A DNA stretch of 64,000 nt, taken from Sipunculus nudus. Its lineage: Eukaryota; Annelida; Sipuncula; Golfingiida; Sipunculidae. How positions within the stretch are numbered: position 1 is the stretch's first letter; every line of letters starts with the position of its first letter. The DNA lies in the NCBI GenBank assembly GCA_026874595.1, contig CM049315.1:9893664-9957663 (forward strand). Direction: 5' to 3'. Below are positions 35,619 to 46,820 of the stretch, piece by piece. The translations under genes were made by a program, and so were the position numbers. Below the pieces are notes generated by a model. That model made no database searches. It saw nothing but the letters and a program-made list of their open reading frames with translations, and was not told the origin of the DNA.

Positions 35619-37092
35619 GCCCCGTTCCCACTTTCACGAATTTGACGCCGAATCGCCACGAACTTACATCATTAATATTCCTAGGGACGTCGTGGGAGTG
35701 TCGTAGATGATGTCTTGAACATTCGGTAATGTTCGTAGCGAGGTCTTGAGCACTCAGAATTCGTGGCGCTATTTTTGAAATGTTCAAAAATTAAGCTTTG
35801 TCGTCACAAGTCGTAGCTAAGTCGTAACAGTTTCTTGGTAAGTCGTATGAGAGTCTTGATAATTCTTGTAAATTCGTGATGTAAAACAATGTCACGAATG
35901 CTCATGAAGGACAATGACATCGACACGATTTCAACACGACTATACAAGAACCTCTCAAGAGAGAGTCACATTGATAAAGCCCCTTCCTACTTCCACGAAT
36001 TTGGTGACGAATCCTCAAGAACTGACATCATAATGTAACGGAAAATTTTATTTTTTAACTTCTTAAAAACCAATGAGGTATACGGTTTAGAAGTAAGAAC
36101 ACTGTGTAGATTTGTAAATTTGTTTTAAAGAAGATTTGTATTGTGGTTATTGGTTCCAACTAAATTTGAACTAAAATAATTTGAAGGAGCTGAATCAAAT
36201 TCCGTTTCCTTTGTAATTTTGTAACTTCTTTGTAAACAAACAAGAAAGTTTTTGCAGTGAGTAAACCATGTATATTCGTAAATTTGTTTTAAAGAAATTT
36301 TTTTATCGTGGATATTGGTTGACAAAATAAATTTGAACCAACACAGTTTAAAGAAACTGAATATATTATACAGTTTCGTCATACTTAAACATATGGTCAA
36401 TATAATAAATTATGAATTTCCTATTTTACTATGGGAGAATAAACTGAGCCTAACACAAATTGATATTAACAGAATCTTATATCACATTGAGTGCTGAATC
36501 AATAAGATATTTTAACCAGTATTTTGAGAACACAGATAATTTACATCCGATTAAGACGATCGTCTACTTGGACTTAAAGAAGTTAACGTCGTATTTGCCA
36601 CCACATAAATAATTGTCTAATTACTCAAATCAAATGAGACATATATTATCAGTGTTTTAAACTGGATAACTTTTGTCAGATTAAAATATCTGGAGAAGGT
36701 GAGTAAAGTGTTGTTATGGTGTCCTTTTACTAATATCGCCTTCTTTGTGACATTACAATAGCTATATATCACATATATAGCTATCTAACAATCCGTAGCA
36801 AAACTGAATGATCGTAGGAGTATCGTCCACAAGTCGCAGATCAATCGTGGAAATACCGTACCAGTATCTTAGATGTCGTCACGGAGCCGTGAATATTCTT
36901 AAAAGTGTCGTGTCATATCGTGCTGGTTTCGTGTCACTGTCGTAGCCAATCGTACTGGCATCGTACTCCTTTCGTACAATATCGTGGTCGTGATGGAATT
37001 TTTTATCACTCGACAGGCCGATTGGCCACGAATCGCCACGAATTCAACATCGTGGCGATTCGGCGTCAAATTCGTGAAAGTGGGAACGGGGC
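35619..37092. mobile_element. TIR element (MITE-like), 42-bp perfect termini
   Basis: Bases 35619-35660 (starting GCCCCGTTCCCACTTTCACG) are the exact reverse complement of 37051-37092, 42 of 42. The element is 1474 bp and has no transposase-like frame. Both subterminal regions are dense in TCGT and its complement. The right end carries a second inverted copy of CGAATCGCCACGA (37029-37063), so it can fold on itself. A diverged copy of the left terminus lies inside at about 35966-36030, and there is an internal direct repeat (TTCGTAAATTTGTTTTAAAG and its neighbour) near 36108 and 36269. Flanks end AAA and start AAG, so the target duplication is 2 bp or absent. Likely a non-autonomous DNA transposon; superfamily unknown. 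Confidence 0.85.
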
Positions 37093-37511
37093 AAGTCGAA
37101 TGGTGTCAAAGGTTGAAAAGGTATTTTCCCTGACTTAATTCAGGCTGAATAACCACGTGGACCATAATATTACATGTGAGTCGCAACTTCTACGTGCTAT
37201 ACATATAAAGGTTGCTGTTTTTAAAAATGGATTACTTGTGGAGTAATATATGACATTTTTCGAGGTAATTGCTGCATGTCAGATTGATGACTGAGTGATT
37301 TAGAAAAAAAAGAAGATTTTGTCTCAATGGTATTGAAACTTTTGGATAAATAAATTGTATTACAGTTTTTAATTTAAGTGATAAAATAAAAAATATGACT
37401 ATATTTTTTGTTTCAATTCTAATCGAATTAGAAAATGATCGATATCAGCAAAAAAATTACATTCTCGAAGGGTTCAAATGCATATTAACACAAGGCACAT
37501 GCACACCCATC

Positions 37512-37513
<2 letters not shown>
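37093..37513. other. Non-coding stretch
   Basis: Nothing recognised. Confidence 0.4.
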
Positions 37514-37557
<44 letters not shown>

Positions 37558-37625
37558 TATATATATATATAATATAATATATACATGTGTGTGTGTACAT
37601 ACACATATATATATTTATATATATA
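37514..37625. repeat. (TA)n with interruptions
   Basis: About 110 bases of TA and TG/TA dinucleotide sequence. Confidence 0.9.
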
Positions 37626-38585
37626 ATCCATAGCAGTTCAAATGATTAAAAAAATGAGGTTAGAATTAATTATGTATGTACATGATTAACCCATTAGAAC
37701 AATAAAAAGTTGTACAGACAGCAGAACATGTAATAAACTTGTCGCATTGAAACCATATGTTTTCGGAGTTATAGGCCTATACAGTGCGCTGATTATTTCT
37801 CTCTATATATGTAGTATTATAAAACATATTCCAGTATACTGTTGCATACCAATGATCTAATTCACTGCCAAAACTGATATCTCTCAGAAACGTATAATTT
37901 TAGCCACGGCAACCGACAGTATGTGATTATATGTTACAGAGTTTACCTTAATATGTCAGAGTATATTAAAGTGAGACAGCTCGAGACAAATATCGCACTG
38001 GGTCAGACACCGCGTTTATGGACAGTTTGAATGACAAACGCCAAAGTCAGTATAGCTGTCTAGATAGTTTTTATAGCCGGTATTTATTGTAGGATGGTTC
38101 CAAAGTAGGTCAAAGGTCGCAGGGTGTTGGTTGAATAATAGATACCTGGATCATTACGTCCGGTATAGAGGCTACATCAGTTTTTGTGTGCGCATGTTAT
38201 CGTGAACACATCAGTGTCTGATTTATCATACGTACAGCATACCATACGTTCCTTGTAATTTATGTCCACTGCTGTCCTGGTTACGTGAGAAGGTCTATAT
38301 TTTGTGTATACAAACAATCTTGTTTAAACAAATAATTAATGACTATAACCAATATTAGGTTTCAATGCAAAACGCCAACAATTTCGATTTCTTTCATAAT
38401 ATATCTTGTGCATAAGAGTTGACAGAGATTTAAAAATGGAAGAGACAATCGATTATAGTATTAACCAATCGATCCTCTCACCCCTCTGTGAAAGGTCTAT
38501 GTTTTAAAATATAAACAATTCAGGTATACACGGGGAATCAACCGTTGTTTCATTTAAGGAATAAACGATCCTAAAGATTATGTTT
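37626..38585. other. Non-coding stretch
   Basis: Nothing recognised. Confidence 0.4.
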
Positions 38586-39217
38586 TTAGCTCAGCTGACT
38601 GTATACCAAGTCATCTGAGCTAAAGCGTTACGGCCGTCTGGTCATCAGTTAACAGGGCACAAACCTTTTTTTAATAGAAACTTCTAACTTACTATCCATC
38701 AAATTCTAACTTACTATTTCTTAAAAATCTCCTTGAAAACCTGAAACTAGTTCACTGCGACTTGTATTCGCTGAGTCATGCATGCAGGAGCCTGTTTTAG
38801 CACCAAAGAATAATTATAAAACATTAATACAAAAACTCTAGTATCTCAACAATTAATGCATGGATTGCCATGATTCTTGCTTAGCTTATTGATCATGACT
38901 AGTTTTATCAGCTCCTAAGGATTTAACGCATTTTTACCCTCGATTTTTTTATGACTGCCAATTAAATTACATCAATATTATCCGTTTCTCAGTTGTGGTT
39001 TCATCTGGAGTGTCTTGAAATCTGGTGTGTTTATTGATCATGTTTAGTTTTACCAGTTCCTGAAAGACTTGTGGTGTCACCTTTATTTTTTTTCTATTTT
39101 TGATGCATTTTCTCTCTATATTTGAGACTATATAATTACATAATTGGTATCAGTTTCTCAAATGCGGTTTCATCTAGTGTTCTGAAGCCTGGTGTGTTTA
39201 TTGTCTCTTGACCCTCC

Positions 39218-39231
39218 CCCCCCCCCCCTCT
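39218..39231 (+). repeat. Poly-C tract
   Basis: A run of about 13-14 C inside family B copy 1. Confidence 0.85.
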
Positions 39232-40189
39232 CCCCATCAGCGTGACACACTCCATAACTTTTTACTACATATTTCCCCTCAAATTTGACACACTAAAAAT
39301 TGTTTCAACCAAGTTCTTGGAAGAGATCGAAAATGGTGACCTTGACCAGCATCATCAAGGTTAAATCAGTCAAATTAGAGTTCGTCTTTAGGATTTCTTG
39401 TGAACGTGGTAACTTTAGAATTTTTGCATATTTTCCCCTCACATTAGACACACAATTATGGTGTTTCCGCAAAGTTCTAGAAGAAGTTCGAAAACTGGTG
39501 AACTTGGCCTTAATCTTCAGCTCTGCGGAATTCTATGATTATTGTGACCCCATCACTTCGGAAGACTGGAGATTCTTTCCTCACATTTTTTACACTTACG
39601 TTGTTTCCACAATGCTCTTGGGCAAGGTCAAAAAATGGTGACCTTGACCATGATCTACATGATCAGCCAAAATGTTAAATTTCTGCTTATTACACAGTTT
39701 GTCAACCAAATTCTCAGAAGACTCTGAAAAACGTGTGACCTTAGCCTTTCTCTTGAAGGTCAACTCAGAGGATAATACATCGTCTTTAGCTTTTTGTAAT
39801 GCAATAACTCTATAAATATTGCGTATGTGACCCTCAAATATAACACACAAGTTGTTTCCACCAAGTTCACGGAGTTGGGAAAACTGGTGACCTTGACCTT
39901 TTCTCTCTTGTTCAACCTATATAGACCGCTCAAAATTAGATACAGCCTTCACATATATGTGACCCATCCCTTAAAGATGAATCCTGTTAACTTCGGTGCA
40001 AGAAAGTCCAGTTCATCAGTTTAGTTACGCTCTTAACACAGCGCTTTACCAATAGGCCTACTACGTATATCGTAAGCGCTGTTAGTTATGTCCTCGTATC
40101 CTGAATTGCTTAGGGGAGCACTGTATTTTTGTCCAATCAGATGAGACCTTGTGCTGGAAGACACGGCCAAGCGAGGAATACACGGAGCC

Positions 40190-40362
40190 AATGTTGTTCA
40201 TTTCGTTTTGAGTGACAGCTCATCGCCCCGGTAACCGTCTGAACAGGCCACAGGCTCAGAGAGAATGGCCCAAGACGTGGTTTGCTCAGGGCCTTGGGCA
40301 CATAGGATGCCCGGCCGGTGAGCTGTAACGTTAATTCAAACGAAACGTAACAACAAAGGTTG
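40190..40362. repeat. Foldback sequence
   Basis: ATGTTGTTCATTTCGTTTTG then GACAGCTCATCG (from 40193) is inverted as TGAGCTGTAAC then CAAACGAAACGTAACAAC (to about 40352). The arms are about 35 bp around an 85-base GC-richer loop. TGTTGTTACATTTCGTTTTG at about 7177-7196 is a single related arm. It lies within family B copy 1. Confidence 0.55.
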
Positions 40363-40714
40363 CGTGCACACCTCGCTGGCTGGTTTCAGTTCTGCAGACA
40401 ACAGATACATGGCTACGCTAACACAGTCATAATGTCATAATCGAATCGGTCGATGATGCGAGAATGCAGAGGGAGCAATTAAAATTCAACCATAAACTGT
40501 CATCAAGCGGCACTTGAAGCGCGTCTATGGGCGGAGCCAGGATGCCTGTCGAGTGTTTGTTTATTGGCAACATTTTGGCTGCTTATCACATCATACGCAC
40601 GTTTTTTTTTTCAGCGGACAACGAACCGCCATCTGGTTGTTAAGTTCAGTTGTGAATGTTAACCTATAATGTCATGCTAGTCAGCTGAGCAGCATGACCC
40701 AAGAGTTACTTGTT

Positions 40715-42816
40715 TGACGATTTTTTTTCGATAAAAAATATTTAAAAACGACATTTTGTCAAAAGTTTGATAATAAACTAAACATGGGATATATAATATG
40801 TAAAGTTACGCTCCTCATGCAGCGGTTATACACTGCAGTCCTCCCAGACATCGTTTTGTGTAACCACTGCTTGGTATGGCAAGGTTCTCTGGGCAGGAAC
40901 ACCAGGGTGCGCACAGAGCACAAAATTGTAATCAGACCACTGAAAGCGTGGTATTGCATTGTTCATCAAACCAACATTTTAAACATGCATTGCCCGCTCT
41001 TGTTGGTTTGATTACATCGGGACATTAGCTTTCATCGGTCTGATTCTTGACCCTGTGCCAGAAAGGGTGTTAATGAACATTTGGTGAACAGTAAGCTTCG
41101 TTTTTTATCAAATGCTTGCTTCTAAAGCAGATTTTTTTCCGACAAGCAAAATCTCCTATTTAAAAGAGACCCAAATTTTAGGAATAAAATTTGACTTACA
41201 TGTGAACCAACAGAGGGGTTGGATGCATTAATTAATGGCAATGGCCCCTGAAGATTATCACACTGCTAGGACTAGATATGTTTGACATGTAATTCAATCA
41301 ATTCATTACAGTGACCGGAAGAGGGTTCAGTGATGCAAAGGTAAGTATGCAGAATTGATAATTTGCTGCAGGTTATTGTTATACATGTGAAATATGATAT
41401 TTAATTATTTGATAATAAACGTATGCTTTTACATTATCTTCCTGGGAGATGGCTTTAGATTTAATGAATTTGTGACAATAAACAAATTTTCCAATCGAGC
41501 GAGCCGACTTTAGGTGACACTTTCTGTACTATAGTAATTCACAAATGTTCCGTTATCCAACAAATTACTCGAAACATTTGTGAACAACCTTCCCGGCTGG
41601 TATATATTGTAGCTATAAGCGTATCTAAGGATTTTAATTTTGGTCATCTCTAGATGTTATCATATTTACGTATTCATAATTTGGGTTATAGGCAGTGCAG
41701 CCCCTAAAGTGGTAAGTAGGAATATAAGAATGTGGCCCTGGAATTAGTCGTCTAGATCGGAGTCGGCAAGGTATTCCAAGGCAAGAAGGGCAAAAAAAGA
41801 AAAAAAAAAAAAAAAACACGCAGTCGTTGGAGACATCACATCGTCGGAGTTACATCATATAAAAGTGAAATAAATAATATACTTAATAAAAAAGTTTATC
41901 TTTCTCACTTTAGTGCATAGAGCTCTATCCATATATCTAGGAAAGAGGAAATATAATGTGTATAAACTAAACTTAAATAAATAGTGATCTTTTCTTATTG
42001 GCTTTTGAGTTCGATGATTTAGGTATAATTCTTATGTGTAAGATTTATTTAGTCAGTTATGTGTAAAAACTAAACAGATATCAAATCCCATTATACATGT
42101 TTAATGTTTATATATATAACGATTACATGGCTCACATATCAACATTCAAACATTTCCTATTACCTTAATTTGAATGCAAAGACCCGTATACTTATTTATA
42201 CATTAAACTGTATTTCAATACATAATAATAAGCTCTCGTTATTGGCTACAAGAAAAACACCAGAACAAGCCTTTTCACCTGAATGGTATTCCCCTGCGAC
42301 TGTCTAAAGTGGGACACATGAATGTGCTAATATAACAGTTCAATATAAACCCGGATTATCTGTAGCTTTTCAACTATATTAGCTATACACGACTTAAACG
42401 TTGATGATTTCCGAAAATATATGTAATAGAATACATATAACATCAAAATAAGTCAGGTCGTTAATTTTTAATAAATGCATGTCTACATAGTAAGAACAAA
42501 GTAATTCTGAATATTATCATTTCACAACGAACAAGCGAGTCCCTCATACATGCATATGTTAAACAGGAGATCACGTGTTGAACTAGCTCACTTTGGTTAA
42601 TATATCACAGTCACATACATATTTCATTCCCCCCAGGCTCAAATCGGATTACTTGAAGCGTCCTTGTCCCCACGCATGTAGTCCTGTAGCACTGGTGCCG
42701 GAACGGCTGAAGCTTAATGAATAGGAGTTGGTTGCCCGGAGACCACGTGGTAGTCCTTAACGACGGCTCAGGGCGTCACACGAACTCATTAATCTCATCC
42801 AGACCTAATTAGCGAG
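40715..42816. other. Non-coding stretch downstream of second CK1-like gene
   Basis: No gene. A poly-A run is near 41790-41816. Confidence 0.4.
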
Positions 42817-43992
42817 TCATTTTTTTCCTGCCCCGACTGCTGCATTGGGTGTCAAGCTTGATTGACGCAATATGTTCCAGTCAAAGGCGTAATCATAAGT
42901 AAACTGCCTTTTCTTCATATACAAATTCCTAAACAACTGTTTTCTAACATAGGCATAATCAGGTGCGTCTTCAAACCGAAGTCCTCTAGCGTAATTCAAA
43001 AAGTGTGCAAACTCCTCGGGGTAGCCTCTGCACAAAGCCTCTACTGTTGTGTTCATCTTTTTCTCGCTGATTCTCTCGTACTTCTGTTTTCTGGTGGCTG
43101 CCCTGAGTCCCTGCCACGGTAAAGTCCCTTTCAGGAAGTACATTAGAACATACCCCATTGATTCTACGTCATCTTTTCGGCTCTGTTCCGTACCCATATG
43201 GGCGTTGAGACTGGCGTAACGCGCTGTGCCTGTTAAACTTTTCCCTTGGATTTCTGGGATATGCTGGCGAGTCCGTGGATCGCGGTATCTCTTAGATAAT
43301 CCAAAATCTATCAGGTATACTTTGTTTGTATGACGCCCGATGCCCATCAGGAAGTTGTCCGGTTTGATGTCTCTGTGTATGTAGTTTTTGTTGTGCATAC
43401 ATTCAATACGGTTTATCATTTGGTCTGCCAACATAAGCACGGTTTTAAGCGTAAATCTTCGCGCGCAGAAGTTAAACAGATCTTCTAAGCTTGGCCCTAA
43501 TAGGTCAGTTACCATGACGTTGTAGCCGGCGTCATGGGTTCCGTACCAGCGAAGGTTGGCTATCCCGATCTCACCTTGCAACATTTTATAAATCTTACAC
43601 TCATAAAACAACTGTGGATGCTTGCATTTTTGAGGCTCCATTTTAACAGCAACTTCCTCACCATTTGAAGTATTTTCAGCAAGATATACATCTCCGAAAG
43701 ACCCGCTGCCGATTTTCTTCAACAAACGATATTTTTGCCGTTCCCCGCCGACTAAGATTTCGGGTTTTGGAGTTTCCAAAGATTTTGGCGGAATAACGGA
43801 AAGTGTCGTCTGCCCACGTGGAAAGTCCGGGCGTGGCGTTATATTCAGCGAAGCCATATCTCTTTTTGTGTTGAAAGGTAACTTCTCTGCGGCTCCTAAA
43901 ATCTCTATGGGCGTAACATCGTTGGAGGGAGCCAGGCACTGTGGCCAGAGCAGTGGTCTGGTGTTACCAGATCTCTTAGTAATGGGCCGCAT
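42817..43992 (-). CDS. Intronless casein kinase 1-like kinase, Thr gatekeeper
   Basis: A 391-residue protein from the ATG at 43992; the open frame continues upstream only to a TTG preceded by a stop. Residues 1 to about 85 are a non-conserved, Pro/Ser/Thr-rich N-terminal extension. The kinase domain is at about 88-365: [17 protein letters not shown] (K117), HRDIKPDN (D208), DFG (D229), LTGTARY and the CK1 SIN motif as SLN (261-263). The fold is complete and catalytic residues are kept. Departures from CK1 delta: gatekeeper Met is Thr (MVTDLLG, T162); the activation segment HIPYRENK is HIPEIQGK, losing the Tyr and Arg but keeping the Lys; and one residue is inserted in [10 protein letters not shown]. 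It is clearly a paralogue of the kinase at 29.5 kb, the same strand 12.3 kb away, and diverged well before now. Activity likely; substrate choice may differ. Confidence 0.93.
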   Translation of the reverse strand: MRPITKRSGNTRPLLWPQCLAPSNDVTPIEILGAAEKLPFNTKRDMASLNITPRPDFPRGQTTLSVIPPKSLETPKPEILVGGERQKYRLLKKIGSGSFGDVYLAENTSNGEEVAVKMEPQKCKHPQLFYECKIYKMLQGEIGIANLRWYGTHDAGYNVMVTDLLGPSLEDLFNFCARRFTLKTVLMLADQMINRIECMHNKNYIHRDIKPDNFLMGIGRHTNKVYLIDFGLSKRYRDPRTRQHIPEIQGKSLTGTARYASLNAHMGTEQSRKDDVESMGYVLMYFLKGTLPWQGLRAATRKQKYERISEKKMNTTVEALCRGYPEEFAHFLNYARGLRFEDAPDYAYVRKQLFRNLYMKKRQFTYDYAFDWNILRQSSLTPNAAVGAGKK

Positions 43993-45035
43993 TGATACAC
44001 AATATGCCGTCAGTGTGGCAGTCAACTCTCAGTCCTCAGCACACAGGGAACGTTATAATATACATAAATAAGCAGTCATGGTCTGCATATATACACAACT
44101 CCTCCATTTATTATGTAATGACAACTTGTCCTGATCCGCAGCAACGCGTCCCCATGTGTTATATTGGCCCTGGACCATACCTAATCGTCTTAACATGTTT
44201 TTCATCTATAATTAGCTAGGCAAGCTGTTTCTTGTGATTCGGTCACACCAACATCATTTGCATTATAGACGACCGATGTCAGGAACCATGGACTAATCTA
44301 TCCCTGCTGTATATATCATATTGGTAACTCTGTATATAGATTGTTGATCAACAAAATGTGCTTCGTACCGTGAATTGTGTATATACAAAGGACCTGGAGT
44401 AGGGGCTGCACCGCCTGTATGTGTATTCTTACAGCGTTATTGTTCCCACTTATGCATGTATGTAATTACGTGTATATGTATGTACATGTACTTATAAATA
44501 TAACGTTCTTAGGGAGCACTCCATAAACATATTGCACAGGAGAATTGCAATTCCAAACCTGAAATAAAATAAATCATTTCGCAACAGGGTTTATTAAGAA
44601 TATACCACGATGCTTAGCAGCGTGAGTGACAGATCATTCAAAGGAATGTTTAGTGTGTCAAATGATATACCGTTGGCATGTGCTCTCTCATTATACGTCT
44701 CCTTCGTATGTGTGTGTTTTTAAACTTATTTACAGACACAATTATACACGCAGGTAAAAATATCCATACAATACGTAATTACAAACATGAATTACAAAAT
44801 ACATACAATACACATTTGCAACCTTATAGAATACGACGTTGGCGTGTATGAATGTAAGTACATAAATAAAAAAAATAAATTATCAGTATAAAAGTAAGCC
44901 ATTATAATGGTTTCTAATATTCTTGGTATTTTCCAAGCCACTTTTTTCTATGTGGTCATACTTCATAATCATTTTACTTCATTTTTGTTGAAAAAATATA
45001 ATTCTGTACAAATAAAAGCTTTTATCTTATAACAT
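43993..45035. other. Non-coding stretch upstream of second CK1-like gene
   Basis: No promoter motif stands out and no gene is seen. Confidence 0.4.
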
Positions 45036-45040
45036 TTTGA

Positions 45041-45080
<40 letters not shown>

Positions 45081-45081
45081 T
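45041..45081. repeat. (CA)n-(TA)n microsatellite
   Basis: About 22 bases CA then about 18 bases TA. Confidence 0.9.
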
Positions 45082-45525
45082 CATATAATAACTATTACTT
45101 TTTTTTACTGTAAATATCTATGAACTATTGAGTCAACTAAACACCTCGGATTCATCCATATAGTTCCTTTACACGTACGCAATATGTATAGTGAACATGT
45201 TTCGACGTTTCTCATACAGAAAGTACTCAGGGTATTTCCTGTCCTTCCCTTTTTAAATAAGAATGAAATCAGTCCCAGAATTCTGTGGATAATTTTAAAT
45301 TGAGAATATCTTAATTATATTGAGATTTTCACAAGAAAACTGTCCTGAGATACTGTTTGTATATTTCACCATCCTATGTACAGTCTATTTTCTGTTGCTA
45401 TACAATAAATCAATATTTTCCGACACTGCATGTGCACTTTATTTTTAACAAGTTCTATATATATATATATTTTTATGCTTTCTTCATCTGGAACATTATA
45501 TCAAACTTATTTATGTACGTCCTCA

Positions 45526-45541
45526 TATGTATGTATGTATG

Positions 45542-45609
<68 letters not shown>

Positions 45610-45612
45610 CAT
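45526..45612. repeat. (GTAT)n-(TA)n microsatellite
   Basis: TATG tetranucleotides leading into about 60 bases of TA. Confidence 0.9.
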
Positions 45613-46720
45613 GTGAATACCATTCCTATAGATTCATTCATTTCTAAACATGTATTGACACCTGTTTTACATCTCCATTTTCATATTGCGTGGAAACCCG
45701 CATGCCATACTTTAAAGTATTATTGACTTCTGGCTTCTGCTGCATACATATTAATAAAGCGTAGGTAATTCATGTTAAGAAAAGTTAATATAACGCCCCT
45801 ATGGCGAGTGTATGAGCTTGTTTATATTAAAGCTTTCAGTAAACATGCACGTTATACCTGCGAGTGTTGAAAAAAAATCAAACAGAAAAACATGTAACCT
45901 AAGGTGGTTGCTTGTATATGCGCGGAAGCTGAATGATCAGCAGTTGCAAAACGCCCTTTGCCAAACGCTTGTTCGTGTAACTTTCCACCAGATATCATTA
46001 TAAAACGTATATTTGGATTATTTTTACGGGCCCCTACGTTATAAAGACGTGGGTAAAAAAACAAAACAAACAAACAGCCTGCATGTGCGATGTCGGATCG
46101 GCTTTTTCTGACTGATTTTATAGACTATTCAAGGTTCAAGGGTTTACTTTTAGTTATAATATAGACATTTGATATCGGAATAAGCCCTTATAATATTTGC
46201 TATATAAAAGTCTCTTTATCATAGTAAATTTTGTCGTAAGAAATTTTGACCTGATATCAATCATATCTAAACCGCCTTAATTGGTCTTTAGGCGCTATTA
46301 AGATATTTCTTTATATATTGTCAGGTTTTTTTCTGTACCAAATAAATAAAAAAAAAAATTGGTCTTTTTCCTTAAATAATATAAAGGGGGACTAAACAGT
46401 AGTGAGAGTTGGTATTGTACTTGTGAAATTCATTCCAATTTTATTAAATATAATTATGCTCAATGGTGTTAATTGTCTTTTGCCCATGCAGAAGTCCATT
46501 GTAGCCCAAATTTTCCATTGGAAAAATATAAACGCATGTATTTTATAAAATAAAGTTTTAACACTGATATTGTCTTGAATTATTTGAATTATCTCGATGA
46601 TCTCTATAAATTTATAATTATTTCTTTACATAACGGGAAGATGATAAAACCGTCTGAAAAACGCTTAAAGGCCACCCATTGCTGATCACACATACTATTG
46701 AATGATATATTCTTATAAAT
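45613..46720. other. Non-coding stretch
   Basis: Nothing recognised. Confidence 0.4.
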
Positions 46721-46742
46721 ATATTAAAGAAAATCTTTATCC

Positions 46743-46795
<53 letters not shown>

Positions 46796-46820
46796 TTAAA
46801 GAAAATCTTTATCCAAATAA
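46720..46820. repeat. (AT)n flanked by a 24-bp direct repeat
   Basis: AAAGAAAATCTTTATCCAA occurs on both sides of a 45-base AT tract (about 46728-46746 and 46798-46816), with the preceding ATATT also duplicated. Confidence 0.85.

Larger units (their letters stand above)
38586..40714 (-). mobile_element. Family B element, copy 1 (minus orientation)
   Basis: At the left (its 3' end) is a hairpin, TTAGCTCAGCTGACT pairing with AGTCATCTGAGCTAA across an 8-base loop (38586-38623). At the right (its 5' end) are TCAGCTGAGC at 40681-40690 and a degenerate ATGACCCAAGAGTTA, the counterpart of the TGACCCATGGGTCA palindrome of copy 3. Inside, at about 39.3-39.95 kb, four diverged tandem units carry GTTTC(A/C)ACCAAGTTC, GAAAA and TGGTGACCTTGACC. 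No coding capacity; the 113-codon frame at 39300-39641 is repeat. Confidence 0.6.

Noticed and set aside
39300-39641. 113-codon open frame
   Set aside because: It spans tandem repeat units of family B copy 1; open by chance.
44023-44025. TTG as start of the second CK1-like gene
   Set aside because: Same reason; the first in-frame ATG is at 43992.
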